Shown here: positions 1-7,644 of the stretch, in pieces
Layout of the letters: each line of letters begins with the position of its first letter
Numbering within the stretch: the stretch's first letter is position 1
Assembly: GCA_902761605.1 (NCBI GenBank)
Contig: CACWLC010000015.1
Span: 1-43,530 of the forward strand
Direction: 5' to 3'
DNA from: an uncultured Prevotellaceae bacterium
Lineage (GTDB): Bacteria > Bacteroidota > Bacteroidia > Bacteroidales > Bacteroidaceae
Length of the DNA stretch: 43,530 nucleotides
The notes under the pieces: model-generated
Database searches by the model: none
The model's input: only the letters and a program-made list of their open reading frames with translations
What the model was told of the DNA's origin: nothing
Position numbers and translations under genes: made by a program

Positions 1-39
1 TTAGCAAACTGCTGGTTTCAGCCACTCACCCATCCTTCC
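1..39 (-). tRNA. tRNA-Ser (anticodon GCU), 5' half only, cut by the window edge
   Basis: Read on the minus strand from 39 to 1, the sequence gives an acceptor 5' strand GGAAGGA, the linker TG, a D arm with GGT/ACC stem and a GAGTGGCTGAA loop, then a GCAGT anticodon stem and a TTGCTAA loop. The anticodon is therefore GCT (GCU), which reads AGY serine codons. The molecule stops at the last base of the anticodon loop because the window begins there, so the 3' stem, the long variable arm and the T arm are not visible. Identity rests on the 5' half alone, but the D arm closely matches the usual tRNA-Ser form. Confidence 0.88.
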
Positions 40-90
40 AAAAGGACCCTGGAGTTCGAAACCGTGGGGTTATCTCCTTGATTGCGGGTG

Positions 91-122
91 CAAAGGTACA
101 CACTTTTTTCGAACCCACCAAA
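91..122 (-). promoter_or_regulatory. Bacteroidetes-type promoter of tRNA-Ser
   Basis: On the minus strand a TTTG -33 element (122 to 119) is followed after 20 bases by TACCTTTG (98 to 91), matching the Bacteroidetes consensus TTTG...TAnnTTTG. The -33 element sits in a longer motif, AAATATTTGGTGG (127 to 115), which recurs exactly at the serC promoter. Transcription should start near 84, leaving a leader of about 45 nt before the mature tRNA 5' end. Confidence 0.8.
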
Positions 123-230
123 TATTTCGCGAACTTTTTTCAAAAAATCTTTCAAAAACCCGAAAATAGCAGCTCTGGAGCATGAAAATCATCGTATTTT
201 TGAAAAAAAACGGCACCTACACATAACAAT

Positions 231-260
231 GAGAGGCATCCCGCAAAAGGAATGCCTCTC
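231..260 (-). terminator. Hairpin downstream of rnfA, likely terminator of the rnf operon
   Basis: A 9-bp inverted repeat, GAGAGGCAT at 231-239 and ATGCCTCTC at 252-260, lies 26 bases past the rnfA stop codon. No T run follows it directly on the minus strand (T-rich bases come about 20 nt later). It is therefore a probable rather than textbook terminator. The rest of 123-286 is AT-rich with no supported gene. Confidence 0.55.
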
Positions 261-286
261 TCAATAACCTAACCAATAACCATTAT

Positions 287-889
287 TTAGTCGAGTCCGA
301 AGAGAATCTTCAGACCTCCGTCGACTCCAGAGAATCCCATAAAGGCGAGGCTCAGCAGTCCGGCTGAGAGCATCACGATGGCCATACCCTGCATGCCCTT
401 AGGAATCTTAACCAGCTCGAGCTGCTCACGCATACCGGCAAAAACCGTCAGAGCCACTCCAAAGCCAATGGCTGTAGAGAAGGCATAGACCACGCTCTGA
501 AGAAGGTTGTAATCCTTCTGGATACAGAGGATGGCAACACCGAGCACAGCACAGTTGGTGGTGATCAGAGGCAGGAAGATGCCGAGAGCCTGATACAGCG
601 CTGGTGAAACTTTCTTAAGCACAATCTCAACCATCTGCACCAGCGATGCGATGACTAGGATGAAGGCTATCGTCTGCAGATACTGCAGTCCGAAGGCATC
701 GAGCACATATTTCTGAACCAGCCAGGTAACGATGGTAGCGAGTGTAAGCACGAAGGCTACCGCTGCCGACATACCCAGTGAGGTATCAATCTTCTTTGAT
801 ACGCCAAGGAACGGACAGATGCCGAGGAACTGTGACAACACAATGTTGTTCACGAAAATGGCGCTAATGAAAATCAAAATATATTCCAT
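287..889 (-). CDS. rnfA: Rnf complex membrane subunit RnfA (RsxA)
   Basis: This is an integral membrane subunit of the ion-pumping ferredoxin:NAD+ oxidoreductase Rnf. The 200-residue length is typical of RnfA. It has about six hydrophobic segments, the family N-terminus (EYILIFISAIFVNNIVLSQF) and the central LITTNCAVLG motif, whose Cys belongs to the RnfA/RnfE Cys pair thought to hold an iron-sulfur cluster in the membrane. It is the last gene of the rnfBCDGEA order, 33 nt downstream of rnfE, with a stem-loop in that gap. RnfA and RnfE are homologues; position in the operon and the N-terminus make this RnfA. Confidence 0.95.
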   Translation of the reverse strand: MEYILIFISAIFVNNIVLSQFLGICPFLGVSKKIDTSLGMSAAVAFVLTLATIVTWLVQKYVLDAFGLQYLQTIAFILVIASLVQMVEIVLKKVSPALYQALGIFLPLITTNCAVLGVAILCIQKDYNLLQSVVYAFSTAIGFGVALTVFAGMREQLELVKIPKGMQGMAIVMLSAGLLSLAFMGFSGVDGGLKILFGLD

Positions 890-911
890 AATCTACATAT
901 TTTGGAGATTT

Positions 912-937
912 CTTAGGAAATCCTAGGCATTCCTAAG
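912..937 (-). repeat. Stem-loop at the rnfE stop codon / rnfA leader
   Basis: CTTAGGAA (912-919) and TTCCTAAG (930-937) form an 8-bp stem with a 10-base loop that itself contains CCTAGG. The structure covers the rnfE TAG stop (923-925) and lies about 20 nt upstream of the rnfA start. It could tune rnfA translation or mRNA stability. This is inferred from sequence only. Confidence 0.5.
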
Positions 938-1507
938 TTTATTAACTATTGCAATCAGGAAGCCGAGGGTGATGAAAGCACCTGGAGGCAGCACGAAAAG
1001 CAGGATGTTGTAAGTCTCGGGCAGGAGGGTTGCACCGAAGATGCTGCCATTGCCGAGAAGCTCACGGCAGATGCCCAGCAGAGTAAGACCCAGAGTGAAT
1101 CCGAGGCCTATACCTATACCGTCGAAGAGAGAAGCCACGGGCGAATTCTTGGCTGCGAAAGCCTCCGCACGTCCGAGGATGATACAGTTAACAACGATCA
1201 GAGGGATAAACAATCCCAGCGACGCATCGATGTCAGGCAGATAAGCCTTGATGACCATCTGAAGGATTGTCACGAAGGCAGCGATAACCACGATAAACAC
1301 AGGGATGCGCACCTTGTCGGGAGTTACCGACTTAAGGCATGATATAACGACATTGGTGCAGATGAGCACAGCCATAGTGGCAAGACCCATCGACATACCG
1401 TTCATGGCTGAGGTGGTAGTGGCCAGCGTAGGACACATACCGAGCATCAGGACAAACGTAGGGTTCTCCTTGATGATGCCATTCTTAATAATCTGTATAG
1501 CGTTCAT
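923..1507 (-). CDS. rnfE: Rnf complex membrane subunit RnfE (RsxE)
   Basis: A polytopic inner-membrane subunit of the Rnf complex and homologue of RnfA, with inverted membrane topology in the family. The 194 residues begin with the family-typical N-terminus (KNGIIKENPTFVLMLGMCPT) and contain LFIPLIVVNCIILGRAEAFA, the RnfE signature including the membrane cysteine. There are about six hydrophobic segments. The start is 3 nt after the rnfG stop, so translation is probably coupled. Confidence 0.95.
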   Translation of the reverse strand: MNAIQIIKNGIIKENPTFVLMLGMCPTLATTTSAMNGMSMGLATMAVLICTNVVISCLKSVTPDKVRIPVFIVVIAAFVTILQMVIKAYLPDIDASLGLFIPLIVVNCIILGRAEAFAAKNSPVASLFDGIGIGLGFTLGLTLLGICRELLGNGSIFGATLLPETYNILLFVLPPGAFITLGFLIAIVNKLRNA

Positions 1508-1510
1508 ATA

Positions 1511-2143
1511 CTAATCCTCCTTTACTTGTTTTGTGGCACCTGTGGCTGCATCGGCAGCTGGGGTGGCCTTGTAGGCATTATAAGCATTGTTCACTGCGAG
1601 AAGGAAAGCACGGCTGGTGATGGTAGAAGCTGTGATAGCATCAACCTTTCCACCGTCCTTGGATACTGTCAGAGGCTCCTTCGGGTCCTTGCCGATGATA
1701 TCGCCCTTCTCACCCTTCTGGAACCATTTGTCGGCCTTTGCACCGAGTCCTGGTGTCTCAGCATGTTCGAGCAGGGTGTATCCGAGGATCTTTCCCTCAG
1801 TATCGAAGCCCACGAGAACCTTCAGGTCGCCACCGAAACCACCTGTGGTGCTCTCGACAGCTGCTCCGAGATCCTTACCCTGAGCGTCCTGAGTCTGATA
1901 TATAATATATGTAAGTTCCTTGCCCTTGGCATCGTTCTGGCGAACGGTATCGGTCTTGGCCACCTTAAGGCCATCGACACACATCACCGACTGGATACCA
2001 TCGGCCAGAGCCTTCGCCTTCTGGTCGTTGATAGGACCTTCAGTAAGATGGTTCACATAAGCAAGGATACCACCCATGATGACTGCTACTCCTGTGAGCA
2101 CAAGCACCATATTCGTCAATGTAGATTCGAGTTTCTTTGCCAT
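1511..2143 (-). CDS. rnfG: Rnf complex FMN-binding subunit RnfG (RsxG)
   Basis: The periplasmic-facing electron carrier of Rnf, anchored by one N-terminal membrane helix (about residues 12-30). The FMN-binding domain ends with DAITASTITSRAF, which fits the family pattern in which a threonine (usually SGAT-type, here TAST) carries FMN through a phosphoester bond. The LEHAETPGLGAK stretch is also characteristic. Length (210 aa) is normal. The gene lies 5 nt after rnfD and 3 nt before rnfE. Confidence 0.95.
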   Translation of the reverse strand: MAKKLESTLTNMVLVLTGVAVIMGGILAYVNHLTEGPINDQKAKALADGIQSVMCVDGLKVAKTDTVRQNDAKGKELTYIIYQTQDAQGKDLGAAVESTTGGFGGDLKVLVGFDTEGKILGYTLLEHAETPGLGAKADKWFQKGEKGDIIGKDPKEPLTVSKDGGKVDAITASTITSRAFLLAVNNAYNAYKATPAADAATGATKQVKED

Positions 2144-2148
2144 GATGA

Positions 2149-3147
2149 TTACGATTTTGCAGGCACCTCACCGAAGCGCTTGGGTTTAACATAATTATTA
2201 ATAAGAGGTGTAAACGCATTCATGATAAGGATAGCGAACGACATACCCTCAGGATAAGCACCCCAGTTACGGATCACTACTGTGAGGAATCCGATGGCGA
2301 CGCCATAGATAATCTGACCCTTGGCTGTCATCGGAGAGGTGACATAGTCGGTAGCCATGAAGATGGCACCAAGCATCAGGCCTCCGGAGAGTAATACAGA
2401 GATAGGATCAGCATATGCAGGATTAGCCAGATGCAGCAGACCTGCGAAGACGAATACTGTGCCGAGGATGCTGACTGGGATATGCCAGGTGATGATCTTC
2501 TTCCAAAGCATATAGAGCAGTCCGATGATAAGTGCAAGGGCACAGATCTCACCCATCGCTCCGGCTCCGTCGGGATGGTTACCGATGAAGAGGTCAAGGG
2601 ATGAAGGAAGCTGCTCGAGCACAGAGGCATCGCCACTCTTGATGGCCCACTTCATAATAGAAAGAGGTGTGGCACCTGTCTCAGCATCGAGGTAACTACC
2701 CCACTGCCCTACCTTTGGCCATGTGGTCATCTGAGCAGGGAAGGCCACAAGCAGAGCTGCACGACCTACCAATGCAGGGTTGAAGAGATTATTTCCAAGA
2801 CCTCCAAAGGTCATCTTGGCAACACCGATGGCGAAGAGGGCACCGATGATGATGATCCAGATGGGGAGGTTGGAAGGAAGGTTGAAAGCCAGGAGCAGTC
2901 CCGTGAGGATGGCAGAGCCGTCGAGAACGGTGTTACGCTCCTGCTTCAGAATATACTTGCTGATAGCCCACTCGAAGAAGACGCAGGCTGCCACACTCGT
3001 TGCCGTTACGACAACAGAGCCCAGTCCGAAGAAATAGAACGATACGAGCAGCGCTGGCATCAGGGCGATGATAACACCGTACATGTTGCGCTCTACGCTG
3101 TCAGTTCCGTGGGCATGTGGCGATAATGAAACAATTAATTTACCCAT
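2149..3147 (-). CDS. rnfD: Rnf complex membrane subunit RnfD (RsxD)
   Basis: A large membrane subunit of Rnf, related to NqrB. The 332 residues hold about nine or ten hydrophobic segments. GLGNNLFNPALVGRAALL is the conserved RnfD/NqrB stretch, and TGATPLSIMK contains the threonine expected to carry covalent FMN. The N-terminus (LIVSLSPHAHGTDSVERNMY) matches the family. The gene is separated from rnfC by an unusual 130-nt AT-rich, inverted-repeat-containing spacer, while the other rnf gaps are 3-36 nt. Confidence 0.95.
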   Translation of the reverse strand: MGKLIVSLSPHAHGTDSVERNMYGVIIALMPALLVSFYFFGLGSVVVTATSVAACVFFEWAISKYILKQERNTVLDGSAILTGLLLAFNLPSNLPIWIIIIGALFAIGVAKMTFGGLGNNLFNPALVGRAALLVAFPAQMTTWPKVGQWGSYLDAETGATPLSIMKWAIKSGDASVLEQLPSSLDLFIGNHPDGAGAMGEICALALIIGLLYMLWKKIITWHIPVSILGTVFVFAGLLHLANPAYADPISVLLSGGLMLGAIFMATDYVTSPMTAKGQIIYGVAIGFLTVVIRNWGAYPEGMSFAILIMNAFTPLINNYVKPKRFGEVPAKS

Positions 3148-3161
3148 ATTCTTTTTTTATT

Positions 3162-3271
3162 TATGAAAGAAATTTGAATAATACGCAGGAATTATATCCA
3201 GAAATTTTAAGAAATATATATTATTCTTATTTCTGAAATAAATTATTCACATTATTCCTATTTCTTTCATA
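3162..3271. repeat. Inverted repeats in the rnfC-rnfD spacer
   Basis: A perfect 12-bp inverted repeat (TATGAAAGAAAT at 3162-3173, ATTTCTTTCATA at 3260-3271) encloses 86 AT-rich bases. Inside is a second short palindrome, TTATTTC-T-GAAATAA, near 3227-3241. The spacer 3148-3277 has no supported ORF and no clear TAnnTTTG promoter in the direction of rnfD. In the rnf mRNA it could fold into a long stem between the rnfC stop and the rnfD start. Confidence 0.6.
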
Positions 3272-3277
3272 TATTAA

Positions 3278-4645
3278 TTATTTTTTTGTATTTCTGCTGC
3301 GTATGATTCCCATGACCGTGCTCTTTCCCTGACGGATATTGTCGAGCAGAGGACGATGGGCAGGACAGGTGAACTGACACGAGCCGCACTCGATACAGCT
3401 GACGATATCCTCACTCTCGGCACGCTCCCAGTTCTTGACCTCAGAGATCTTGGCAAGGAGATAAGGCTCGAGACCCATAGGACAAGCACTGACGCACTTG
3501 GCACAACGGATACAAGGCTGTGGCTCCTTACGACGGGCTTCATCGTCGGAGATAATAGTTACAGAGTTGGTTCCCTTACAGATGGGCACCTCAGTAGATG
3601 TGAGGGCCTTACCCATCATAGGACCACCTGCCAACAGTTTGTTATCACCCTCAGGCATACCGCCACAGGCATCGATAAGATCCTGCATAGGTGTTCCCAT
3701 ACGAACGAGGAAGTTGCCTGGATTAGCAAGGCGCTTACCTGTTACGGTGGTGTAACGCTCAAAGAGAGGCTTGCGCTTCATCACTGCCTCATAGACAGCG
3801 AAGGCAGTACCTACGTTCTGAACGATGGCACCCACATTCACTGGGATGGCTGGAGGTGCAGGAACCTGACGACGGATAACGGCATCGACGAGCTGTTTCT
3901 CACCGCCCTGAGGATAACGCTGCTGCAAAGGAACAACCTCTACTTTGAACTTCGAACCTCCGAACTTCTCTGCACATTTCTTTGTGAGCAATTCGATGGC
4001 AGCGGGTTTGTTGGTCTCGATACCGATATAACCCGTGGTGACCTTAGCGCCTATCATCAGGAGCTCAAGACCAATGAGAATCTCATCGGCATGCTCCATC
4101 ATCAGACGGAAGTCGGCAGTGATATATGGCTCGCACTCTACGGCATTGATAATCACGCACTCTGCCTTTGCCGTTGGCGGAGGAGTGAGTTTTATGAAGG
4201 TGGGGAAACAAGCACCACCCATACCTACTACACCAGCGTCCTTGATACGACTGACAATCTCCTCGGTAGTGAGCTCTGGGTGAGCCTCTACTGTCTCGAG
4301 CTTATCAGAACGGTCGATACTCTCTTCCCACTCATCACCCTCTACATTAATAATAATGACTGGCTTACGATAGCCTGTAGCATCGATAGCGGTATCTATC
4401 TTAAAGACTGTTCCGCTGACAGATGAGAAGATAGGCGCAGAAACGAATCCGCCGGCCTCGGCAATCATAGTACCTACCTTAACTTTATCGCCTTTCTGGA
4501 CAACAGGCTTGGCGGGAGCACCGATATGCTGACTCAGTGGGAAAATCGCCTGCTTAGGCAGTGCTGCCACCTGAGTTACAGCCTCGTGAGTGAGTTTGTT
4601 CTCTTCTGGGTGGATTCCACCTATTCTAAATGTTCTTGCATTCAT
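3278..4645 (-). CDS. rnfC: Rnf complex NADH-side subunit RnfC (RsxC)
   Basis: A peripheral cytoplasmic subunit of Rnf that holds the NAD(H)/FMN site and two [4Fe-4S] clusters and links ferredoxin-derived electrons to NAD+. The 455 residues start with the family N-terminus (RTFRIGGIHPEENK). They contain the glycine-rich GMGGACFPT nucleotide/FMN region near residue 140 and two ferredoxin motifs near the C-terminus, CIRCAKCVSACP and CIECGSCQFTCP. It lacks the long alanine-rich tail of enterobacterial RsxC, as in other anaerobes. It lies 14 nt after rnfB. Confidence 0.96.
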   Translation of the reverse strand: MNARTFRIGGIHPEENKLTHEAVTQVAALPKQAIFPLSQHIGAPAKPVVQKGDKVKVGTMIAEAGGFVSAPIFSSVSGTVFKIDTAIDATGYRKPVIIINVEGDEWEESIDRSDKLETVEAHPELTTEEIVSRIKDAGVVGMGGACFPTFIKLTPPPTAKAECVIINAVECEPYITADFRLMMEHADEILIGLELLMIGAKVTTGYIGIETNKPAAIELLTKKCAEKFGGSKFKVEVVPLQQRYPQGGEKQLVDAVIRRQVPAPPAIPVNVGAIVQNVGTAFAVYEAVMKRKPLFERYTTVTGKRLANPGNFLVRMGTPMQDLIDACGGMPEGDNKLLAGGPMMGKALTSTEVPICKGTNSVTIISDDEARRKEPQPCIRCAKCVSACPMGLEPYLLAKISEVKNWERAESEDIVSCIECGSCQFTCPAHRPLLDNIRQGKSTVMGIIRSRNTKK

Positions 4646-4659
4646 AATGATGTCCTCCT

Positions 4660-5607
4660 TTATTTAATTGAAATACTTGATTCTGTGTCGAGCATTGCTC
4701 CGCGTGAGGGCTTTGGAGCCTCTACCTTTGGTACTTCCGCTTTTGGTGCGGCTGGCTCCTTTGGCTTTGGAGCTGGTGGCGGAGTTGGGAAGTTGACATC
4801 GAGAATAGCGTGCTTAGGACATACTGTGACGCACTTACGACACAGACGACACTTCTCGAAGTCGATATAAGCGAGGTTGTTCTCTACGGTGATGGCACCA
4901 AAGTTACACTCCTTCTCACATTTTCCACATCCGATACAGCTTACCTGACAGGCCTTCATGGCTACAGGGCCCTTATCCTTGTTGACACAAGAGACGAAGA
5001 CTCTCCTACCCTTCGGACCTTTCTTACGGAGCTCGATGATGTTACGAGGACAAGCCTTGACACACGCACCGCAAGAGGTACACTTCTCTTCGTCGACCTC
5101 AGGGATACCTGTCTCAGGATTAACCTTGATGGCATCAAACTGACAGGCAGCCTCACAGTCGCCACATCCAAGACATCCGAAGCCACAGGCTGTCTCACCG
5201 GCTCCACAGGCGTGCATCGCAGCACAGGTGCGAAGTCCGGCATACTCGGCAATACGAGGACGATGCTCGCAAGTACCATTACATCTCACTACGGCTACCA
5301 TCGGCTCGGAATTGGCAATAGCCATTCCCAACAGATCAGCAACCTTACCCATCGTCTCGGCACCACCAACGGGACACATCAGTCCGTCGAGGCTTCCGGC
5401 ATCAGCACCCTTGACGAGGGCATCAGCCATACCGCTACAACCTGGGAATCCACATCCTCCGCAGTTGGCACCAGGAAGGAGCTCTCCCACCTGAGCTATA
5501 CGGGGATCCTCATAGACAGCGAACTTCTTGGAGGCGGCAAACAGCACTACAGAGGCTATCAGGCCGATGGCTCCTAAGACAATCACTGCAATTAAGATGA
5601 AATCCAT
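4660..5607 (-). CDS. rnfB: Rnf complex ferredoxin-type subunit RnfB (RsxB), long form
   Basis: An iron-sulfur subunit thought to be the entry point for electrons from reduced ferredoxin. It has an N-terminal membrane anchor (residues 1-25), the RnfB-specific cluster domain (C49, C52, C57, C78 around NCGGCGFPGC) and then four ferredoxin motifs in two pairs: CLGCGDCEAAC, CTSCGACVKACP, CIGCGKCEKEC and CRLCRKCVTVCP. At 315 residues it is longer than the roughly 190-residue proteobacterial form. It ends with a low-complexity Pro/Ala/Lys tail of about 40 residues (PTPPPAPKPKEP and on) of unknown use. Confidence 0.95.
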   Translation of the reverse strand: MDFILIAVIVLGAIGLIASVVLFAASKKFAVYEDPRIAQVGELLPGANCGGCGFPGCSGMADALVKGADAGSLDGLMCPVGGAETMGKVADLLGMAIANSEPMVAVVRCNGTCEHRPRIAEYAGLRTCAAMHACGAGETACGFGCLGCGDCEAACQFDAIKVNPETGIPEVDEEKCTSCGACVKACPRNIIELRKKGPKGRRVFVSCVNKDKGPVAMKACQVSCIGCGKCEKECNFGAITVENNLAYIDFEKCRLCRKCVTVCPKHAILDVNFPTPPPAPKPKEPAAPKAEVPKVEAPKPSRGAMLDTESSISIK

Positions 5608-5643
5608 AAATACTTAATTTGTTTTAGTTTATATTATTTATCT

Positions 5644-6057
5644 TCAATCTTCTATCTGAAACGAGATATGGCGCTGTATCCTGTCGCGCATCAGCCAGAT
5701 GGCGAAGTAATAAGGCACCAGCGCACCTAAGGCTATCAAAGCGGCTATACCCTCTTCTGAAACAAACCTCAAGGCTATCATCAACACACACACCAACAAG
5801 AGAAACGGCACTCCAAACCCCAACAGCAGGGCTCTGTTTGCCACATTCTTTGATGCCCATACTGTGACATCCTGGCCTACGCTGTAATCAGATGAGTTAC
5901 AGCAGAATACATCCACAATCTTCACCTTCGACTCAGCAGCATTACAGTGAGATGCGACCTTACATGCTGCACATGCAGAAGTCTGGATGATACGCACTTT
6001 CACACAACCATCCAATATGCTCTCTACTACTCCAGAATGTGATATCTTTTGACTCAT
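5644..6057 (-). CDS. RseC/MucC-family (SoxR-reducing system) membrane protein
   Basis: A 137-residue protein with a cysteine-containing N-terminal cytoplasmic part (C18, C29, C32, C38; ACAACKVASHC) and two hydrophobic helices (about 74-98 and 104-124), the RseC/MucC family architecture. RseC is part of the Rsx/Rnf system that keeps SoxR reduced in enterobacteria; no SoxR is seen here, so its role may be to assemble or tune Rnf. It is the first gene of the operon, 36 nt before rnfB, which is the common Bacteroidales order. Family assignment is firm and function is inferred from context. Confidence 0.88.
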   Translation of the reverse strand: MSQKISHSGVVESILDGCVKVRIIQTSACAACKVASHCNAAESKVKIVDVFCCNSSDYSVGQDVTVWASKNVANRALLLGFGVPFLLLVCVLMIALRFVSEEGIAALIALGALVPYYFAIWLMRDRIQRHISFQIED

Positions 6058-6085
6058 TGATTTGTAATGTAGACCTTACAATTTG

Positions 6086-6093
6086 CAAAGATA
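6086..6093 (-). promoter_or_regulatory. -7 element of the rnf operon promoter
   Basis: TATCTTTG on the minus strand (6093 to 6086) matches TAnnTTTG, 28 bases upstream of the rseC-like start. No good TTTG -33 element is found at 19-20 bases; the corresponding sequence is a T/C-rich stretch. It is the only plausible promoter for the seven-gene operon. Confidence 0.6.
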
Positions 6094-6154
6094 ATACATA
6101 TTTATTAAAAAAGGGACGATTTTTGCGAAAATTTACGTAAAAAAGTCGTAATCG

Positions 6155-6189
6155 TTTGCGAGTAGTAATATCGCGGATTAGTAACTTTG
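6155..6189 (+). promoter_or_regulatory. Promoter of the EFR1-type gene
   Basis: TTTG at 6155-6158 and TAACTTTG at 6182-6189 are 23 bases apart, slightly long for the consensus. The -7 element covers the TTG codon at 6187, so an upstream start there would not be transcribed in full. This places the real start at the ATG at 6211. Confidence 0.6.
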
Positions 6190-6210
6190 CAGACAAAACA
6201 GGATAAAATC

Positions 6211-6993
6211 ATGATATTTTATTTCTCAGGAACAGGCAATACCCGATGGGTGGCAGAGCAGATTGCAGAGGCTCTGAATGAGGAGCTGCTTTATATACCG
6301 GACCTTATCAGAATGGAGAGATTTGAGTTCCAGCTGAAGGAGAATGAGAATATCGGATTCTGCTTTCCCACACATGGCTGGCAACCTCCGAGGATAATGA
6401 GATCTTTTATCCAGCATCTGTCGCTGAAGAATAGAACATCAAACTACTGTTGGGCGCTTACAACATGTGGCGACAATATGGGCGAGGCGATGACGATACT
6501 GAATAAGGAACTCAGGAGCAAAGGTCTGGAGGCAGAGACGCAGTTCTCAGTGATTATGCCTGAGAGCTATGTCTGCCTGCCCTTTATGAAGACCGACCCT
6601 GAAGACAAGGAGCACTGGAAGATAGAGAATGCAAGACATCAGCTGCACCATATCATCAGCATCCTGAAAGGCCGGAAACGAGGTATCGTGGAACTCGAGA
6701 AAGGAGCTACTCCCCGACTCTATTCATACATTATCGGTGGTTATTTCAATAAGAAGATGATAACCGATAAAAAATTCACTGTGGATGCTGATGTGTGTAT
6801 CAGATGCGGGAAGTGTGAAAAGCTGTGCCCGGTAGATAATATAGCAGGTACACCTCCCGTATGGTTACATAACGGAAAATGTACCTGTTGTCTGGCTTGT
6901 TATCACTATTGTCCCGTGCATGCCATCAACTACGGCAAGATTACGAGAAAACGCGAACAATACTATTTCAATAGACGCGGGGACCAAAGATAG
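6211..6993 (+). CDS. EFR1-family flavodoxin-ferredoxin fusion protein
   Basis: This 260-residue protein joins an N-terminal flavodoxin-like FMN domain (FYFSGTGNTRWVA, the phosphate-binding loop) to a C-terminal two-cluster ferredoxin domain with CIRCGKCEKLCPVDN and CTCCLACYHYCPVHA. This is the EFR1-family layout. It probably shuttles electrons at low potential, with ferredoxin as partner; the acceptor is unknown. Start: ATG 6211 is chosen over TTG 6187 because the -7 promoter element overlaps the latter. Its 3' end overlaps the opposing yggS gene by 26 bp. It is monocistronic and divergent from the rnf operon across about 150 bp, consistent with shared redox physiology. Confidence 0.85.
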   Translation: MIFYFSGTGNTRWVAEQIAEALNEELLYIPDLIRMERFEFQLKENENIGFCFPTHGWQPPRIMRSFIQHLSLKNRTSNYCWALTTCGDNMGEAMTILNKELRSKGLEAETQFSVIMPESYVCLPFMKTDPEDKEHWKIENARHQLHHIISILKGRKRGIVELEKGATPRLYSYIIGGYFNKKMITDKKFTVDADVCIRCGKCEKLCPVDNIAGTPPVWLHNGKCTCCLACYHYCPVHAINYGKITRKREQYYFNRRGDQR

Positions 6994-7639
6994 AGGTTCC
7001 TATGCGCACCATCGTTGAACCCGTCTCGATGGCGATGAGATAGTCGTCGCTCATGCCCCATGAGCGTTCGCAGAAGGCAGCATCATTGGCAAAATATTTC
7101 ATCTTTACCTCATCGAAGAAATCACAAGCTGTCTGCATCTCACGACGTATCTGATCTTTGTCATCCACGAACGATGCCATCATCATAAGACCACAGATCT
7201 CAACATTCTTCATCTCGCGCCATTCATCATCTTCAAGAAGTTGACGACAGGCATCGAGGGTAAGACCATATTTTGTTGATTCCTCAGCGATATGGAGTTC
7301 GAGAAGCACTTTTATCACTCTTTCACAACGTTCTGCCTGACGATTAATCTCTTTTAGTAGCTTTAGAGAGTCAACTGCCTCTATCATAGTTACATAAGGA
7401 GCGATGTACTTAACCTTGTTTGTCTGCAGATGACCTATAAAATGCCACTCGATATCTTTTGGCAACGACTCATGTTTCTGGCGCAGTTCCTGTTCATGAC
7501 TCTCACCAAAGACACGCTGGCCTTCGGCATAGGCAGCCTCGATATATTCGTTGGGGTGATACTTAGAGATTGCCACAAGGCGTACACCCTGTGGCAATGT
7601 GTCGAGTATCTTATGCAACTTACCTTTTACGTCGTACAT
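6968..7639 (-). CDS. YggS/PLPBP-family pyridoxal-phosphate homeostasis protein
   Basis: A cytoplasmic PLP-binding protein with an alanine-racemase-like TIM barrel that buffers vitamin B6; no catalytic activity is established for the family. K26 in VAISKYHP is the expected Schiff-base lysine. WHFIGHLQTNKVKYI and LSWGMSDD-type sequences (SWGMSDDYLIAIETGSTMVR) are family signatures. Length 223 aa is normal. It is followed in reverse order by DUF4494 (5 nt upstream), so these genes and the pseudokinase form one minus-strand operon. Confidence 0.93.
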   Translation of the reverse strand: MYDVKGKLHKILDTLPQGVRLVAISKYHPNEYIEAAYAEGQRVFGESHEQELRQKHESLPKDIEWHFIGHLQTNKVKYIAPYVTMIEAVDSLKLLKEINRQAERCERVIKVLLELHIAEESTKYGLTLDACRQLLEDDEWREMKNVEICGLMMMASFVDDKDQIRREMQTACDFFDEVKMKYFANDAAFCERSWGMSDDYLIAIETGSTMVRIGTSIFGPRVY

Positions 7640-7644
7640 AGTGT

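Noticed and set aside
40-80. TTTCGAAC-like piece in the tRNA-Ser leader resembling a T arm of another tRNA
   Set aside because: No matching acceptor or anticodon arm can be built and the promoter lies directly upstream, so there is no room for a second tRNA.
82-267. Open frame of 61 codons on the plus strand downstream of the tRNA-Ser promoter
   Set aside because: It crosses the tRNA promoter and the rnf terminator hairpin, has no promoter of its own and no recognisable protein pattern.
1526-2194. 222-codon open frame antisense to rnfG
   Set aside because: Fully opposite rnfG and the end of rnfD; no family likeness.
3356-4426. 356-codon open frame antisense to rnfC
   Set aside because: It lies fully inside rnfC on the other strand; rnfC is certain, and the antisense product has a composition expected from a reverse reading.
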